From Arsukibacterium tuosuense (GTDB taxonomy: Bacteria; Pseudomonadota; Gammaproteobacteria; Enterobacterales; Alteromonadaceae): a stretch of 64,000 bases of DNA. The notes beneath the pieces were generated by a model that was not told the origin of the DNA, did no database searches, and saw only the letters and a list, made by a program, of their open reading frames with translations. Shown in pieces: positions 16,218 through 25,837 of this stretch (its first letter is position 1; each line of letters begins with the position of its first letter). The DNA lies in assembly GCF_900215315.1 (NCBI RefSeq), contig NZ_OBEB01000004.1, forward strand, positions 186,001 through 250,000, in the 5' to 3' direction. A program made the position numbers and the translations under genes.

Positions 16218-17381
16218 ATGTACCAGCAGTTTTATCAGCGTTTTTTACAGGCAAATCAAGACAAGCAGCATTTTGCCAGTCATTCGCATCATTACTGGCC
16301 AGATGTTACCCGGGAGGCAACCCTGGCTTACTGGGATGACAGCGCCCGGCTGGTAGATGATAAGTGGCAGCGTATTTTTGGCGAGATGATCCCGCAAACC
16401 CAGCAGCTTATTGCTGATGTGCTCAACTTGCCAGCGCCAGAGCAAATAGTGTTTGCAGCGAATACCCACGAACTGGTCATGCGGCTGTTTAGTTGTTTTG
16501 ACATCGCCAAACCCTTAAAAGTACTCAGTACCGACAGTGAGTTTTACAGTTTTCAGCGCCAGGCAAAAAGACTGGCTGAGTTCGAAAATATAGAGCTGAT
16601 TACCGTGCCAACGGAACCCTTTGCCACTTTCACTGAACGTTTTATCGCTGCAGCCGAGACGCAACAGCCGGACATGGTGTTCTGCAGCCAGGTGTTTTTT
16701 AATTCTGGTTATGCAATAACTGACTTAGTTGGTTTTATCGGTGCGGTGGCAGACGTGACCGACGCTATGTTAGTGATAGATGGCTATCATGGCTTTATGG
16801 CGCTACCCACTGATCTGGCTGCAGTGGCCGAGCGGGCGTTTTACCTTGCCGGCAGCTATAAGTATGCGCAGGGTGGCGAAGGCTGTTGTTTTATGGCCGT
16901 GCCGCCAGGGAGTAATCAGCGCCCATGGTATACAGGCTGGTTTGCTGAGTTTGGTACCCTGGCGGCCGAAAAATCAGCGTTAGTATTGTACAGTAATGAC
17001 GGCAATCATTTTGCAGGCGCGACGATGGATTATACTGCTTTGTACCGCTTGCATGCTGTAATGCTGTTATTTAAGCAGCAAGGCATTACTGTTGGCAGAA
17101 TTCATCAGTACGTTAAGCAGCTTCAGCAAGCGTTTATTGCAGAGTTGGCTCGTCAACATCACCCCCAGCTTAACCAGAAAAATCTCCTGTTGGATAATCC
17201 TGAGCGGCATGGCCATTTTTTCACCTACAAACTGACCAGTACCAGCCAGGTAGCTGAATTAGCAGCGTTTCTGAAGAACAACGGCATTATTACTGACTAC
17301 CGGGGCGACCGCTTACGCTTTGGTTTTGGCTTATATCAGAACAGTGATGCATTTGATTTATCCTGCCTGCAGCATCCTTAA
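16218..17381 (+). CDS. Kynureninase-like PLP-dependent enzyme (aminotransferase class V fold)
   Basis: The protein has the fold-type I layout of class V aminotransferases and kynureninases. The predicted PLP-binding lysine is Lys215 in GSYKYAQGGEG, close to the SYKYxxxGxG motif of kynureninase, with an upstream VIDGYHG aspartate that would contact the pyridine nitrogen. The N-terminus has an unusual His-rich stretch (FASHSHHYWPD) where kynureninase normally has a substrate-binding DGNSLG-type loop, so the substrate may differ. The length of 387 aa is slightly short of the roughly 415 of KynU. It is flanked by terminators on both sides and is therefore a single-gene unit. No tryptophan-degradation genes are nearby. 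Confidence 0.8.
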   Translation: MYQQFYQRFLQANQDKQHFASHSHHYWPDVTREATLAYWDDSARLVDDKWQRIFGEMIPQTQQLIADVLNLPAPEQIVFAANTHELVMRLFSCFDIAKPLKVLSTDSEFYSFQRQAKRLAEFENIELITVPTEPFATFTERFIAAAETQQPDMVFCSQVFFNSGYAITDLVGFIGAVADVTDAMLVIDGYHGFMALPTDLAAVAERAFYLAGSYKYAQGGEGCCFMAVPPGSNQRPWYTGWFAEFGTLAAEKSALVLYSNDGNHFAGATMDYTALYRLHAVMLLFKQQGITVGRIHQYVKQLQQAFIAELARQHHPQLNQKNLLLDNPERHGHFFTYKLTSTSQVAELAAFLKNNGIITDYRGDRLRFGFGLYQNSDAFDLSCLQHP

Positions 17382-17398
17382 ATGTGAGCATTCAGAAT

Positions 17399-17425
17399 AA
17401 GCCGGATAAAAAACCGGCTTTTTTT
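17399..17425 (+). terminator. Terminator after the PLP enzyme gene
   Basis: AAGCCGG and CCGGCTT pair across an A-rich loop and are followed by TTTTT. It lies just before the purA promoter region. Confidence 0.9.
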
Positions 17426-17431
17426 CGGTAA

Positions 17432-18793
<1,362 letters not shown>

Positions 18794-18800
18794 CTCGCTC

Positions 18801-18840
18801 GTATAAAAAAACGCTGCCATTTGGTGGCGTTTTTTTATAC
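18801..18840. terminator. Symmetric terminator after purA
   Basis: GTATAAAAAAACGC (18801-18814) is the exact reverse complement of GCGTTTTTTTATAC (18827-18840), with a TGCCATTTGGTG apex. A and T runs on both sides would allow termination in both directions, although the next gene is on the same strand. Confidence 0.92.
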
Positions 18841-18869
18841 GCTGTAGCCATGAAGGTTGGAGGTGTCTG

Positions 18870-20189
18870 ATGAATAAGCTTCTGGTGATTTTTCTAAGCG
18901 TGCTGTTGGTGGGTTGTGGCGGCTCTGATAGCTCTGATGACAGTGCTGCCAATGATGTTGCCGAGTGCAGTCGTAATGATATCAATAGTCAGTTGTACTG
19001 TAAGTTATATGCGGATTATCTGTGGTATGACGAACTGAAAACCGGTGTTGACCCGCTTGCATACAGTACGCCTGGCGCTTATTTAGATCAGGTGGTGGCC
19101 GACCGGGATCGCTACAGTTTTGTGATGACAGAACAGCAGTATCAGGACCGTTATATTAATGCTGTGTTCTTTGGTTACGGCTTTGCCACTCAACGTACTG
19201 ACAATAATACCGCGTTGCAGGTGTTATATGTTTATGATGCAGGCTCAGCCGCGCAGCGTGGTTTGCGCCGGGCCGATAAAATAATTGAAATTGATGGGAT
19301 TAGCGTCGCCGAATGGTTAGCCAGGCTGGACGCCGGTACCGCAACCAATGACGATATCTATGGCCCGAATGAAGAAGGGGTGGTGCGGCAATTTGTCTGG
19401 CGTAAGCCTGACAATAGCGAGCGTCAGGCCGACTTCGTAAAAGGCACTGTCAGCACCAATACGGTAATGCACCGCTCAGTAGCCCAGGTGGGCGATAAAA
19501 CCGTCGGTTATCTGGTGTTCAATACCTTTATCGAATTATCAGAGACAGAGCTGGAGCAGGCCTTCAGCTATTTTTCCCAGCAAAATATTGACGAGTTGGT
19601 GTTGGATGTCCGCTACAACGGTGGTGGCTTAATCCGGGTGGCAAACCAGCTAAGCTCACATATTGCTTTTCCAAAGTTACAGGGCAATATTTTCGTTAAA
19701 TATCGCTACAATGATAAAAACACCGGGAAAAACAGCACGGTTGGTTTTGCGCTGGGTGCTGGCCGCACTAACCTTAATTTGCCGCGGGTGTTTGTATTAA
19801 CCACAGGTGGTAGTTGCTCATCCAGTGAACTGGTGATTAACGCGCTTAGCCCTTTTATCGACGTGGTGCAGATTGGTGAAACGACTTGTGGAAAGCCAGT
19901 TGGTCAGATACCGGATCGAGTAGGGGATTTCAGATTATTCGCCATTAATTTTCAAACGGTTAATGCGTTAGATTTTGGTGACTACTTTGATGGTTTAAAC
20001 CCAAATTGTCCGGTAGCGGCATCGGTAACGGGGGACTGGGGGGTAAGCAATGACCCGCTGTATGCCGAAGCCCTGGCTTATATTAGTAGTGGCAGTTGCA
20101 CCGGGGTGGCGGTAAGTGGTCAGAGTTTACAACAACAACGGCTACAGGAGCAGGTACAGCCACAATGGCTGCGCTATAACGAACAGTAA
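18870..20189 (+). CDS. S41-family peptidase, predicted lipoprotein
   Basis: The N-terminus is a lipoprotein signal peptide (LLVGC lipobox, Cys about 16), followed by an acidic Ser-rich linker, so the protein is anchored to an envelope membrane. A PDZ-like region (about 105-150, SAAQRGLRRADKIIEIDG) is followed by an S41 (C-terminal processing peptidase) core. The likely catalytic serine lies in TTGGSCSSSE (about residues 313-320), and an LDVRYNGGG segment precedes it. The expected downstream Lys may be in GETTCGKPVGQ. The substrate is unknown. It starts 77 bases after purA behind the purA terminator, with a good GGAGG site. Such lipoprotein S41 peptidases are frequent in Alteromonadales. Confidence 0.85.
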   Translation: MNKLLVIFLSVLLVGCGGSDSSDDSAANDVAECSRNDINSQLYCKLYADYLWYDELKTGVDPLAYSTPGAYLDQVVADRDRYSFVMTEQQYQDRYINAVFFGYGFATQRTDNNTALQVLYVYDAGSAAQRGLRRADKIIEIDGISVAEWLARLDAGTATNDDIYGPNEEGVVRQFVWRKPDNSERQADFVKGTVSTNTVMHRSVAQVGDKTVGYLVFNTFIELSETELEQAFSYFSQQNIDELVLDVRYNGGGLIRVANQLSSHIAFPKLQGNIFVKYRYNDKNTGKNSTVGFALGAGRTNLNLPRVFVLTTGGSCSSSELVINALSPFIDVVQIGETTCGKPVGQIPDRVGDFRLFAINFQTVNALDFGDYFDGLNPNCPVAASVTGDWGVSNDPLYAEALAYISSGSCTGVAVSGQSLQQQRLQEQVQPQWLRYNEQ

Positions 20190-20257
20190 TCACTGCTGGC
20201 GTGTTTTTTGCACGAAAAAACATTCGTCGGAATTAGTTAACGGTTATTTGACGCCAT

Positions 20258-20887
20258 ATGAAAACAGCAATGATATCGCCAGCAGCTCTGCTACTGGCTG
20301 GGTGGCTGGTAGCACCGGCAGCCAGTGCCCAGCAAGTGGATGCGGTACAACTCTACACTCAGGATGAACTGTTAGATTTAATTAAAACTAATAGCCATTT
20401 ACAAAAAGTACGGGCGGACGACTGTCAGCTGGTGCAGGATATTGAAGCCCGCGCTGACATTATGCAGCTTCCTGCCTATCAGTTTCTGTTTGGGGATATG
20501 CTGGCCTATGCCGTTTGCGTACCACGTAATGTTGAACGTGGCTGGGATTTAATGCTGCAGGCCGCAGCGCAAGGCTTACCCGAAGCACTGGAGCAGGTGG
20601 GGCGTTACTACCATATTGGTCGCTTTGTGCAAGTGGATATTGATAGAGCACTGGTTTATCTGCATGAAGCTGCAGCAATGGGTAATTTAAATGCCAAACT
20701 GCGCTATGCCCAATTACTGGTGGATGGTCATGGCTCACCAGTTGATTATGAACAAAGCTATCGTTGGTTGCATCATGCTATTAGTGCTGATGCCAGCACT
20801 CATGCTAGAATACAACAACTGCTGCAACAGCTTGCCAAGAAGATGCCTGAACGGGTAGTGGCCGATGCCAGACGACCTGTCAAATGA
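20258..20887 (+). CDS. motX: Sodium-driven polar flagellar motor protein MotX
   Basis: MotX, with MotY, forms the periplasmic T ring that recruits PomAB stators in sodium-driven polar flagella. The 209-residue protein has a signal peptide (about 1-24) and the family opening LYTQDELLDLIKTNSHLQKVRADDCQLVQDIEARA. Sel1-type helical repeats (about residues 75-165) contain QAAAQGLPEALEQVGRYY and AAAMGNLNAKLRYAQLL. Its place between purA and rnr is the same as in Vibrio and Shewanella, which strengthens the call over a generic Sel1 protein. Two or more Cys residues could form the MotX disulphide. Confidence 0.88.
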   Translation: MKTAMISPAALLLAGWLVAPAASAQQVDAVQLYTQDELLDLIKTNSHLQKVRADDCQLVQDIEARADIMQLPAYQFLFGDMLAYAVCVPRNVERGWDLMLQAAAQGLPEALEQVGRYYHIGRFVQVDIDRALVYLHEAAAMGNLNAKLRYAQLLVDGHGSPVDYEQSYRWLHHAISADASTHARIQQLLQQLAKKMPERVVADARRPVK

Positions 20888-20955
20888 AATTCATCCCATG
20901 TTTCTGCTTAGCTGTTACACTCACTATATGAAAACAGGAAATAAAAGTTTAATTA

Positions 20956-23331
20956 ATGACGGTAAATGATCCGCATCTTGCGCGTGAGCAAGAAAAATAC
21001 GACAACCCTATCCCCAGCCGGGAATTTATCCTGGAACACATCGAAAAGCGGCAACAACCTGCCTATTTTGAAGAACTGGTTACTGAACTGGCCCTTACCG
21101 ATGACGATGCTATTTTCGCCCTGAAAAAACGCTTGCGGGCGATGGAGCGCGATGGCCAGCTTATTTTTACCAAGAGTAAGCGCTATGGTCTGGTAGACCA
21201 TATGGATTTGGTAAAAGGCGTGGTGATGGGCCATCGGGAAGGTTTTGGTTTCTTAAAGCTGGAGCAGGGTGGCCCGGACTGGTACCTGCCTTACCATGAA
21301 ATGCAGCGGGTACTGCCAGGTGATAAAGTACTGGCCACTGCAGCGGCGATGAAGAGTAAAGACAAAGTAGAAGCCCGGGTAGTGCGGGTGCTGGAACCCC
21401 GCACTGAGCCGGTAGTCGGCCGCTACTATAAAGATTCTGCAGTGTGTGTAGTAGTGCCGGATGACCCGCGGATCACTCAGGATATTATGATCCCGGAAGG
21501 CGAGCAGGGCGCAGCGCGCCATGGCCAGATAGTGCTGGTGGAAATTACCCAGCGGCCGTCAAAACGGGTAAGCGCGGTTGGTAAGGTGATTGAAGTACTG
21601 GGCGAACACATGGCGCCGGGCATGGAAATTGAAGTCGCTATCCGTAACCATCAGATCCCGCATGAATTTCCAGAGTCGGTATTACAGCAAGTTGCAAAAT
21701 ACGGTGAGCAGGTGCCTGAAGAGGCAAAACTGGGCCGGGTCGACCTCACTAAATTACCCTTGGTCACTATTGATGGCGAAGATGCCCGTGATTTCGACGA
21801 TGCCGTGTATGCCGAAGCCAAAGAAAACGGCGGTTGGAAGCTGTGGGTCGCCATTGCTGATGTCAGTGCTTATGTAAAGCCTGACACGCCACTGGATCGA
21901 AGTGCGCTGGAACGTGGTAATTCGGTATACTTTCCCGACCATGTTGTGCCAATGTTGCCAGAGGCGTTGTCCAATGGTCTCTGTTCACTAAATCCGCATA
22001 CCGACCGCTTATGTTTTGTTGCTGAAATGCATATTAGCGCCAGCGGCAAACTGGAAAGCTACCAGTTTTATGAAGCGGTAATGCACTCGGCTGCCCGCTT
22101 CACCTACAATAAAGTGCATGCCATTTTGCAGGGTGATCCGGAACTGCGTAAGCAATATCAGGCTAACCTGACCAACCTGGAAACGCTGTACAGCCTTTAT
22201 AAAAAGCTGGCTAAGGTGCGCGGTCAACGCGGCGCTATTGAATTTGAAACGGTGGAAACCCGCTTTATCTTTAACAGTCATCGCAAGATAGAACAGATAG
22301 TGCCGGTACATCGTAATGAGGCTCATAAAATCATTGAAGAATGTATGATTATGGCCAACGTTGCCTCGGCCCGTTTTGTCGAAAAACATGAAGCACATGC
22401 CTTGTTCCGGGTGCATGAACGGCCTGATGGCGATCGTTTTGCTAATTTCCGGCGTTTTTTAGCCGAGTTAGGGATTGAAGCAAACCTGTCCAGCGAACCT
22501 ACCCCGTTGGAGCTGACGCAAGTACTGGCTAATCTGGCTGACCGACCGGATCGGGAACTGATAGAAACCACCATGCTGCGCTCGATGAAGCAGGCCGTAT
22601 ATCAGGGCGATAATCAGGGCCACTTTGGCCTGGCACTGGAAGCTTACGCCCACTTTACCTCACCTATTCGTCGTTATCCGGATCTGGTGTTACACCGGGC
22701 TATTAAAGCGATTCTGGTTAAGCAAAACCAGAAAGTAAATGGTGAGCGGGCCTACAGCGAGAAAGAGATCACCCATTTTGGCGAGCAGTGTTCGATGACA
22801 GAACGCCGGGCTGATGATGCCACCCGTGAAGTGTCTGACTGGCTGAAATGCGAATACATGCAGGACCATCTGGGTGCTGAGTTTGACGGTGTAGTGGCAA
22901 CGGTGACCAACTTTGGCTTGTTTGTCCGGTTAAGTGATTTGTATATCGAAGGCCTGGTGCATGTTACCTCGTTGCAAAATGATTACTATCGCTTTGATGC
23001 CGAACGTCAGGTACTGAACGGTGAGCACAGTGGCGTCAGTTACCGGATGGGCGATCAGGTTAAAGTAAAAGTGCTGGCGGTCAGTTTGGAATCGCGCAAA
23101 ATTGATTTAGCTGTAGTGGGCGAGCCAAAGCATAATGTGTCGGGGCGGGCAGTAAAAGCCAGCCGCAACGCAGCTTTTGCTGAAAAAGAAGCAAAAGCGG
23201 CTGGTGCCGGCCGGCGCAGTGGCAAAGGTGGTGGCAAAGTCGCTGCTAAACCCGCAGCCAAGGCAGCTGATAAACCGAAAACGGCGAAAGGCGGCTCGAA
23301 AAAGCCGCGGCGTCGGGCGAAAAAATCCTGA
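20956..23331 (+). CDS. rnr: Ribonuclease R
   Basis: RNase R is a processive 3'-5' exoribonuclease able to degrade structured RNA, active in RNA quality control and with tmRNA. The order is an N-terminal helix-turn-helix (NPIPSREFILEHIEKR), two cold-shock domains, the RNB catalytic domain with DGEDARDFDDAVY (about 272-284), an S1 domain (about 640-720), and a Lys/Ala/Gly-rich basic tail of about 65 residues. The catalytic aspartates are intact. Length and layout match E. coli RNase R closely (791 against about 813 residues). rlmB follows after 43 bases, as is usual. Confidence 0.97.
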   Translation: MTVNDPHLAREQEKYDNPIPSREFILEHIEKRQQPAYFEELVTELALTDDDAIFALKKRLRAMERDGQLIFTKSKRYGLVDHMDLVKGVVMGHREGFGFLKLEQGGPDWYLPYHEMQRVLPGDKVLATAAAMKSKDKVEARVVRVLEPRTEPVVGRYYKDSAVCVVVPDDPRITQDIMIPEGEQGAARHGQIVLVEITQRPSKRVSAVGKVIEVLGEHMAPGMEIEVAIRNHQIPHEFPESVLQQVAKYGEQVPEEAKLGRVDLTKLPLVTIDGEDARDFDDAVYAEAKENGGWKLWVAIADVSAYVKPDTPLDRSALERGNSVYFPDHVVPMLPEALSNGLCSLNPHTDRLCFVAEMHISASGKLESYQFYEAVMHSAARFTYNKVHAILQGDPELRKQYQANLTNLETLYSLYKKLAKVRGQRGAIEFETVETRFIFNSHRKIEQIVPVHRNEAHKIIEECMIMANVASARFVEKHEAHALFRVHERPDGDRFANFRRFLAELGIEANLSSEPTPLELTQVLANLADRPDRELIETTMLRSMKQAVYQGDNQGHFGLALEAYAHFTSPIRRYPDLVLHRAIKAILVKQNQKVNGERAYSEKEITHFGEQCSMTERRADDATREVSDWLKCEYMQDHLGAEFDGVVATVTNFGLFVRLSDLYIEGLVHVTSLQNDYYRFDAERQVLNGEHSGVSYRMGDQVKVKVLAVSLESRKIDLAVVGEPKHNVSGRAVKASRNAAFAEKEAKAAGAGRRSGKGGGKVAAKPAAKAADKPKTAKGGSKKPRRRAKKS

Positions 23332-23374
23332 TTAACCAGGCTGACTAGACAAAAAATTTGAGAATAAGTTAACC

Positions 23375-24106
23375 ATGAGCGCAGATTTTGTATTTGGTAT
23401 CCATGCGGTAAATGCCTTATTAGAGCGGGCGCCGCAGGACATTTTAGAATTGTTTATTATGAAGGACCGCGAAGATAAGCGGATGCAACCGCTTATTCAG
23501 CAAGCGCGCCAAAATGGTATTTCCATCCAGTTTTGTAACCGCAGAACTCTGGATGACATGGTCAATGGCCAGCATCAGGGTATTGTTGCTAAGGCGCGCT
23601 TAGCCAGCAGTGGCAATGAAAGTGACCTGGCCACCTTACTTGAGCAAAAAGAAAAGCCGTTTTTATTAGTGCTGGACGGCGTAACCGACCCACACAACCT
23701 CGGCGCTATTTTACGCAGTGCCGATGCGGCCGGTGTGCATGCAGTTATTTCGCCAAAAGACCGCTCGGCTAAACTTACTTCAGTGGTGCGCAAAGTAGCC
23801 TGTGGTGCAGCGGAAGCAGTCCCTTTTATTACTGTGACTAATTTAGCCCGTACCCTGCGCGAATTGCAGGATGCCGGCGTTTGGGTGGTAGGTACGGCCG
23901 GTGAAACCGATACCACTATTTATCAGGCCGATTTTAAAGGCCCGTTAGCCTTAGTATTAGGTGCTGAGGGTGAAGGTTTACGCCGTTTAACCCGCGAAAC
24001 CTGTGACAGCCTGGTGAAAATACCAATGTTTGGCTCTGTGTCCAGCCTGAATGTGTCAGTAGCCGCTGGTATTTGTCTATTCGAAGCCGTTCGTCAGCGC
24101 AGTTAA
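23375..24106 (+). CDS. rlmB: 23S rRNA (guanosine-2'-O-)-methyltransferase RlmB
   Basis: RlmB methylates the ribose of G2251 in the P loop of 23S rRNA. The N-terminal substrate-binding domain (YGIHAV-like start [16 protein letters not shown]) is followed by a SPOUT methyltransferase domain. The trefoil-knot motifs are clear: [33 protein letters not shown] and [19 protein letters not shown]. The length of 243 aa is exact for the family. It forms an operon with rnr, and a separate promoter starts the rpsF operon after it. Confidence 0.96.
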   Translation: MSADFVFGIHAVNALLERAPQDILELFIMKDREDKRMQPLIQQARQNGISIQFCNRRTLDDMVNGQHQGIVAKARLASSGNESDLATLLEQKEKPFLLVLDGVTDPHNLGAILRSADAAGVHAVISPKDRSAKLTSVVRKVACGAAEAVPFITVTNLARTLRELQDAGVWVVGTAGETDTTIYQADFKGPLALVLGAEGEGLRRLTRETCDSLVKIPMFGSVSSLNVSVAAGICLFEAVRQRS

Positions 24107-24119
24107 AAGTATATTCTGC

Positions 24120-24148
24120 TTGTTATTTACCCGCTAACTCCGTAAAAT
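24120..24148 (+). promoter_or_regulatory. Promoter of the rpsF-priB-rpsR-rplI operon
   Basis: TTGTTA (24120-24125) and TAAAAT (24143-24148) are 17 bases apart, a near-consensus sigma70 pair. It lies just after the rlmB stop and would give a leader of about 80 nt. Confidence 0.75.
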
Positions 24149-24154
24149 ACGCGA

Positions 24155-24237
24155 CCTTCGGCCATACACTAACGTTCCTTGCCTCTATGCGAGTCCGGCC
24201 GAGCTCACCCGAGGCTTACTAACCGTAAGGAGCTACA
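24155..24237 (+). promoter_or_regulatory. Leader of rpsF mRNA, probable S6-S18 autoregulatory region
   Basis: The leader can form a stem in which GCCTC pairs with GAGGC around a CCGGCCGAG segment, plus a CTTAC-TAACC-GTAAG hairpin that runs into the AAGGAG Shine-Dalgarno. Many bacterial rpsF leaders carry a motif bound by the S6-S18 complex; this position and the structure next to the ribosome binding site fit such control. The exact motif was not verified by alignment. Confidence 0.4.
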
Positions 24238-24633
24238 ATGCGTCATTACGAAATCGTTTTTATGGTTCACCCTGATCAGAGTGAACAAGTGCCTGGCATG
24301 ATTGAGCGTTACACTGGCTCTATCAAAGAAGCGGGCGGTACTATCCACCGTTTAGAAGACTGGGGCCGCCGTCAACTGGCTTACCCAATCCAAAAACTGC
24401 ACAAAGCACACTATGTGTTGCTTAACGTGGAAGCACCACAAACAGTGATTGATGAGCTGGAAACTAACTTCCGTTACAACGATGCGGTTTTACGCAACCT
24501 GATTATGCGCACTAACGGTGCCGTAGTTGAGCCATCTCCAATGGCTAAGGTACGTGAAGAGCGTTCACGTGACGAGCGTCCTCGTGACCGTGCTCCTCGT
24601 GAAACAGAAGAGCAGGTTGAAAACGAAGAGTAA
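24238..24633 (+). CDS. rpsF: 30S ribosomal protein bS6
   Basis: S6 binds S18 on the 30S platform. The start [25 protein letters not shown] is canonical, with [19 protein letters not shown] following. A charged Arg/Glu-rich tail (from about residue 104) extends to 131 residues and ends in acidic residues; C-terminal glutamate addition by RimK is known for this protein. The ATG follows a strong AAGGAG site. It is the first gene of the rpsF-priB-rpsR-rplI operon. Confidence 0.98.
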   Translation: MRHYEIVFMVHPDQSEQVPGMIERYTGSIKEAGGTIHRLEDWGRRQLAYPIQKLHKAHYVLLNVEAPQTVIDELETNFRYNDAVLRNLIMRTNGAVVEPSPMAKVREERSRDERPRDRAPRETEEQVENEE

Positions 24634-24638
24634 GTTTG

Positions 24639-24944
24639 ATGGACAATATCATCGTGCTTAGTGGCGCCGTATGCCGGCACCCTGAACGCAGTGAGAGTCC
24701 GGCGGGTATCCCGCACACTGTTATCACCATAGAGCATCGCAGCAATCAGCAGGAAGCCGGCCTTAACCGTCAGGCTTATGTCAGGATGCAAGTAGTGCTA
24801 AGTGGCACAGTGTTACATCAGCAAGCTCAAACTTTGACGTTGGGTAGCATGGTAAAGGTTAGCGGGTTTTTAAACCGGCACCAGAACCGCAGTGGTCAGG
24901 CAAAACTGGTACTGCACGCCCAGCAGATTGAACAAATAAGTTAG
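24639..24944 (+). CDS. priB: Primosomal replication protein PriB
   Basis: PriB is a small single-strand DNA-binding OB-fold protein that acts with PriA and DnaT in restarting replication forks. The 101-residue sequence has the family pattern [22 protein letters not shown] near the N-terminus and [21 protein letters not shown] near the C-terminus. ATG at 24639 is preferred over the adjacent TTG at 24636. It lies five bases after rpsF, and rpsR follows after 11 bases, the usual order in gammaproteobacteria. Confidence 0.95.
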   Translation: MDNIIVLSGAVCRHPERSESPAGIPHTVITIEHRSNQQEAGLNRQAYVRMQVVLSGTVLHQQAQTLTLGSMVKVSGFLNRHQNRSGQAKLVLHAQQIEQIS

Positions 24945-24955
24945 GAGACAGACAA

Positions 24956-25183
24956 ATGTCACGTTTTTTCCGTCGCCGTAAATTCTGCCGTTTTTCTGCA
25001 GAAGGCACTGTAGAGATTGATTACAAAGATACCGCTGTTCTGAAAAACTATGTTACAGAAAGCGGCAAAATCGTACCTAGCCGTATTACTGGTACCAGCG
25101 CTAAGTATCAGCGTCAGCTGGCTCGTGCTATCAAGCGCGCTCGCTACCTGGCCTTGTTGCCGTACAGCGACTCACACAGCTAA
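24956..25183 (+). CDS. rpsR: 30S ribosomal protein bS18
   Basis: S18 binds 16S rRNA together with S6. The 75-residue protein is very basic and has the typical [12 protein letters not shown] start, the [19 protein letters not shown] centre, and the [16 protein letters not shown] end. A GGAGA ribosome binding site precedes the ATG. It lies in the rpsF operon. Confidence 0.98.
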   Translation: MSRFFRRRKFCRFSAEGTVEIDYKDTAVLKNYVTESGKIVPSRITGTSAKYQRQLARAIKRARYLALLPYSDSHS

Positions 25184-25201
25184 TACAGAAGGGGTATAAG
25201 T

Positions 25202-25654
25202 ATGCAAGTAATTCTGTTAGACAAAGTCTCAAACCTTGGTGGTTTAGGTGACAATGTTACTGTTAAGTCTGGTTATGCTCGTAACTTCTTATTCCCACAG
25301 GGTAAAGCAGTTCCGGCTAACAAAGCTAACACCGAAAAGTTCGAACAGCGTCGCGCTGAGTTAGAAGCCAAACTGGCTGCTGATTTAGCTGCTGCTAACG
25401 ACCGTGCTGCTAAGCTGGCAGAACTGGCTGAAGTGACTATCGCTTCTAAAGCCGGTGATGAAGGCAAGCTGTTTGGTTCAGTAGGTACCCGCGATATCGC
25501 TGATGCCATTACTGAAGCCGGCGTAAAAGTTACTAAAGCTGAAGTGAAGTTACCTAACGGTACTTTACGTGAAACTGGCGAGTTCGATATCGACCTGCAG
25601 TTACACGCTGAAGTAATAGCAACTGTTAAAGTTGTTATTATCGCAGAAGCCTAA
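25202..25654 (+). CDS. rplI: 50S ribosomal protein bL9
   Basis: L9 extends from the 50S stalk base and links neighbouring ribosomes. It has the N-terminal domain [19 protein letters not shown] with [16 protein letters not shown], a long Ala/Glu/Lys helix (about 45-80), and a C-terminal domain with [16 protein letters not shown]. The 150-residue length is standard. It closes the ribosomal operon and a terminator follows. Confidence 0.98.
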   Translation: MQVILLDKVSNLGGLGDNVTVKSGYARNFLFPQGKAVPANKANTEKFEQRRAELEAKLAADLAAANDRAAKLAELAEVTIASKAGDEGKLFGSVGTRDIADAITEAGVKVTKAEVKLPNGTLRETGEFDIDLQLHAEVIATVKVVIIAEA

Positions 25655-25660
25655 GGCTAT

Positions 25661-25693
25661 TGGCGCACTGCACCGCAGTGCGCCACTCTTTTC
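25661..25693 (+). terminator. Terminator after rplI
   Basis: TGGCGCACTG pairs perfectly with CAGTGCGCCA across a CACCG loop, followed by CTCTTTTCC. The T tract is interrupted but the hairpin is very stable. It ends the rpsF operon. Confidence 0.75.
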
Positions 25694-25837
25694 CTTCCCC
25701 TGATCTTGTTTACATCGTCTTTGCCACCCGTCTTTTCAGCTGCACCGCCTCTTAATTAAAAAAAACCACAACGTTGCTTTTTATTCTGCCGCTTGCAGGG
25801 TAGCATTGCACAGTTATTTCCAATTTTGTCAGGTGTT

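Noticed and set aside
20190-20257. Small frame between the S41 peptidase gene and motX
   Set aside because: It is too short, lacks a ribosome binding site and runs into motX in another frame.
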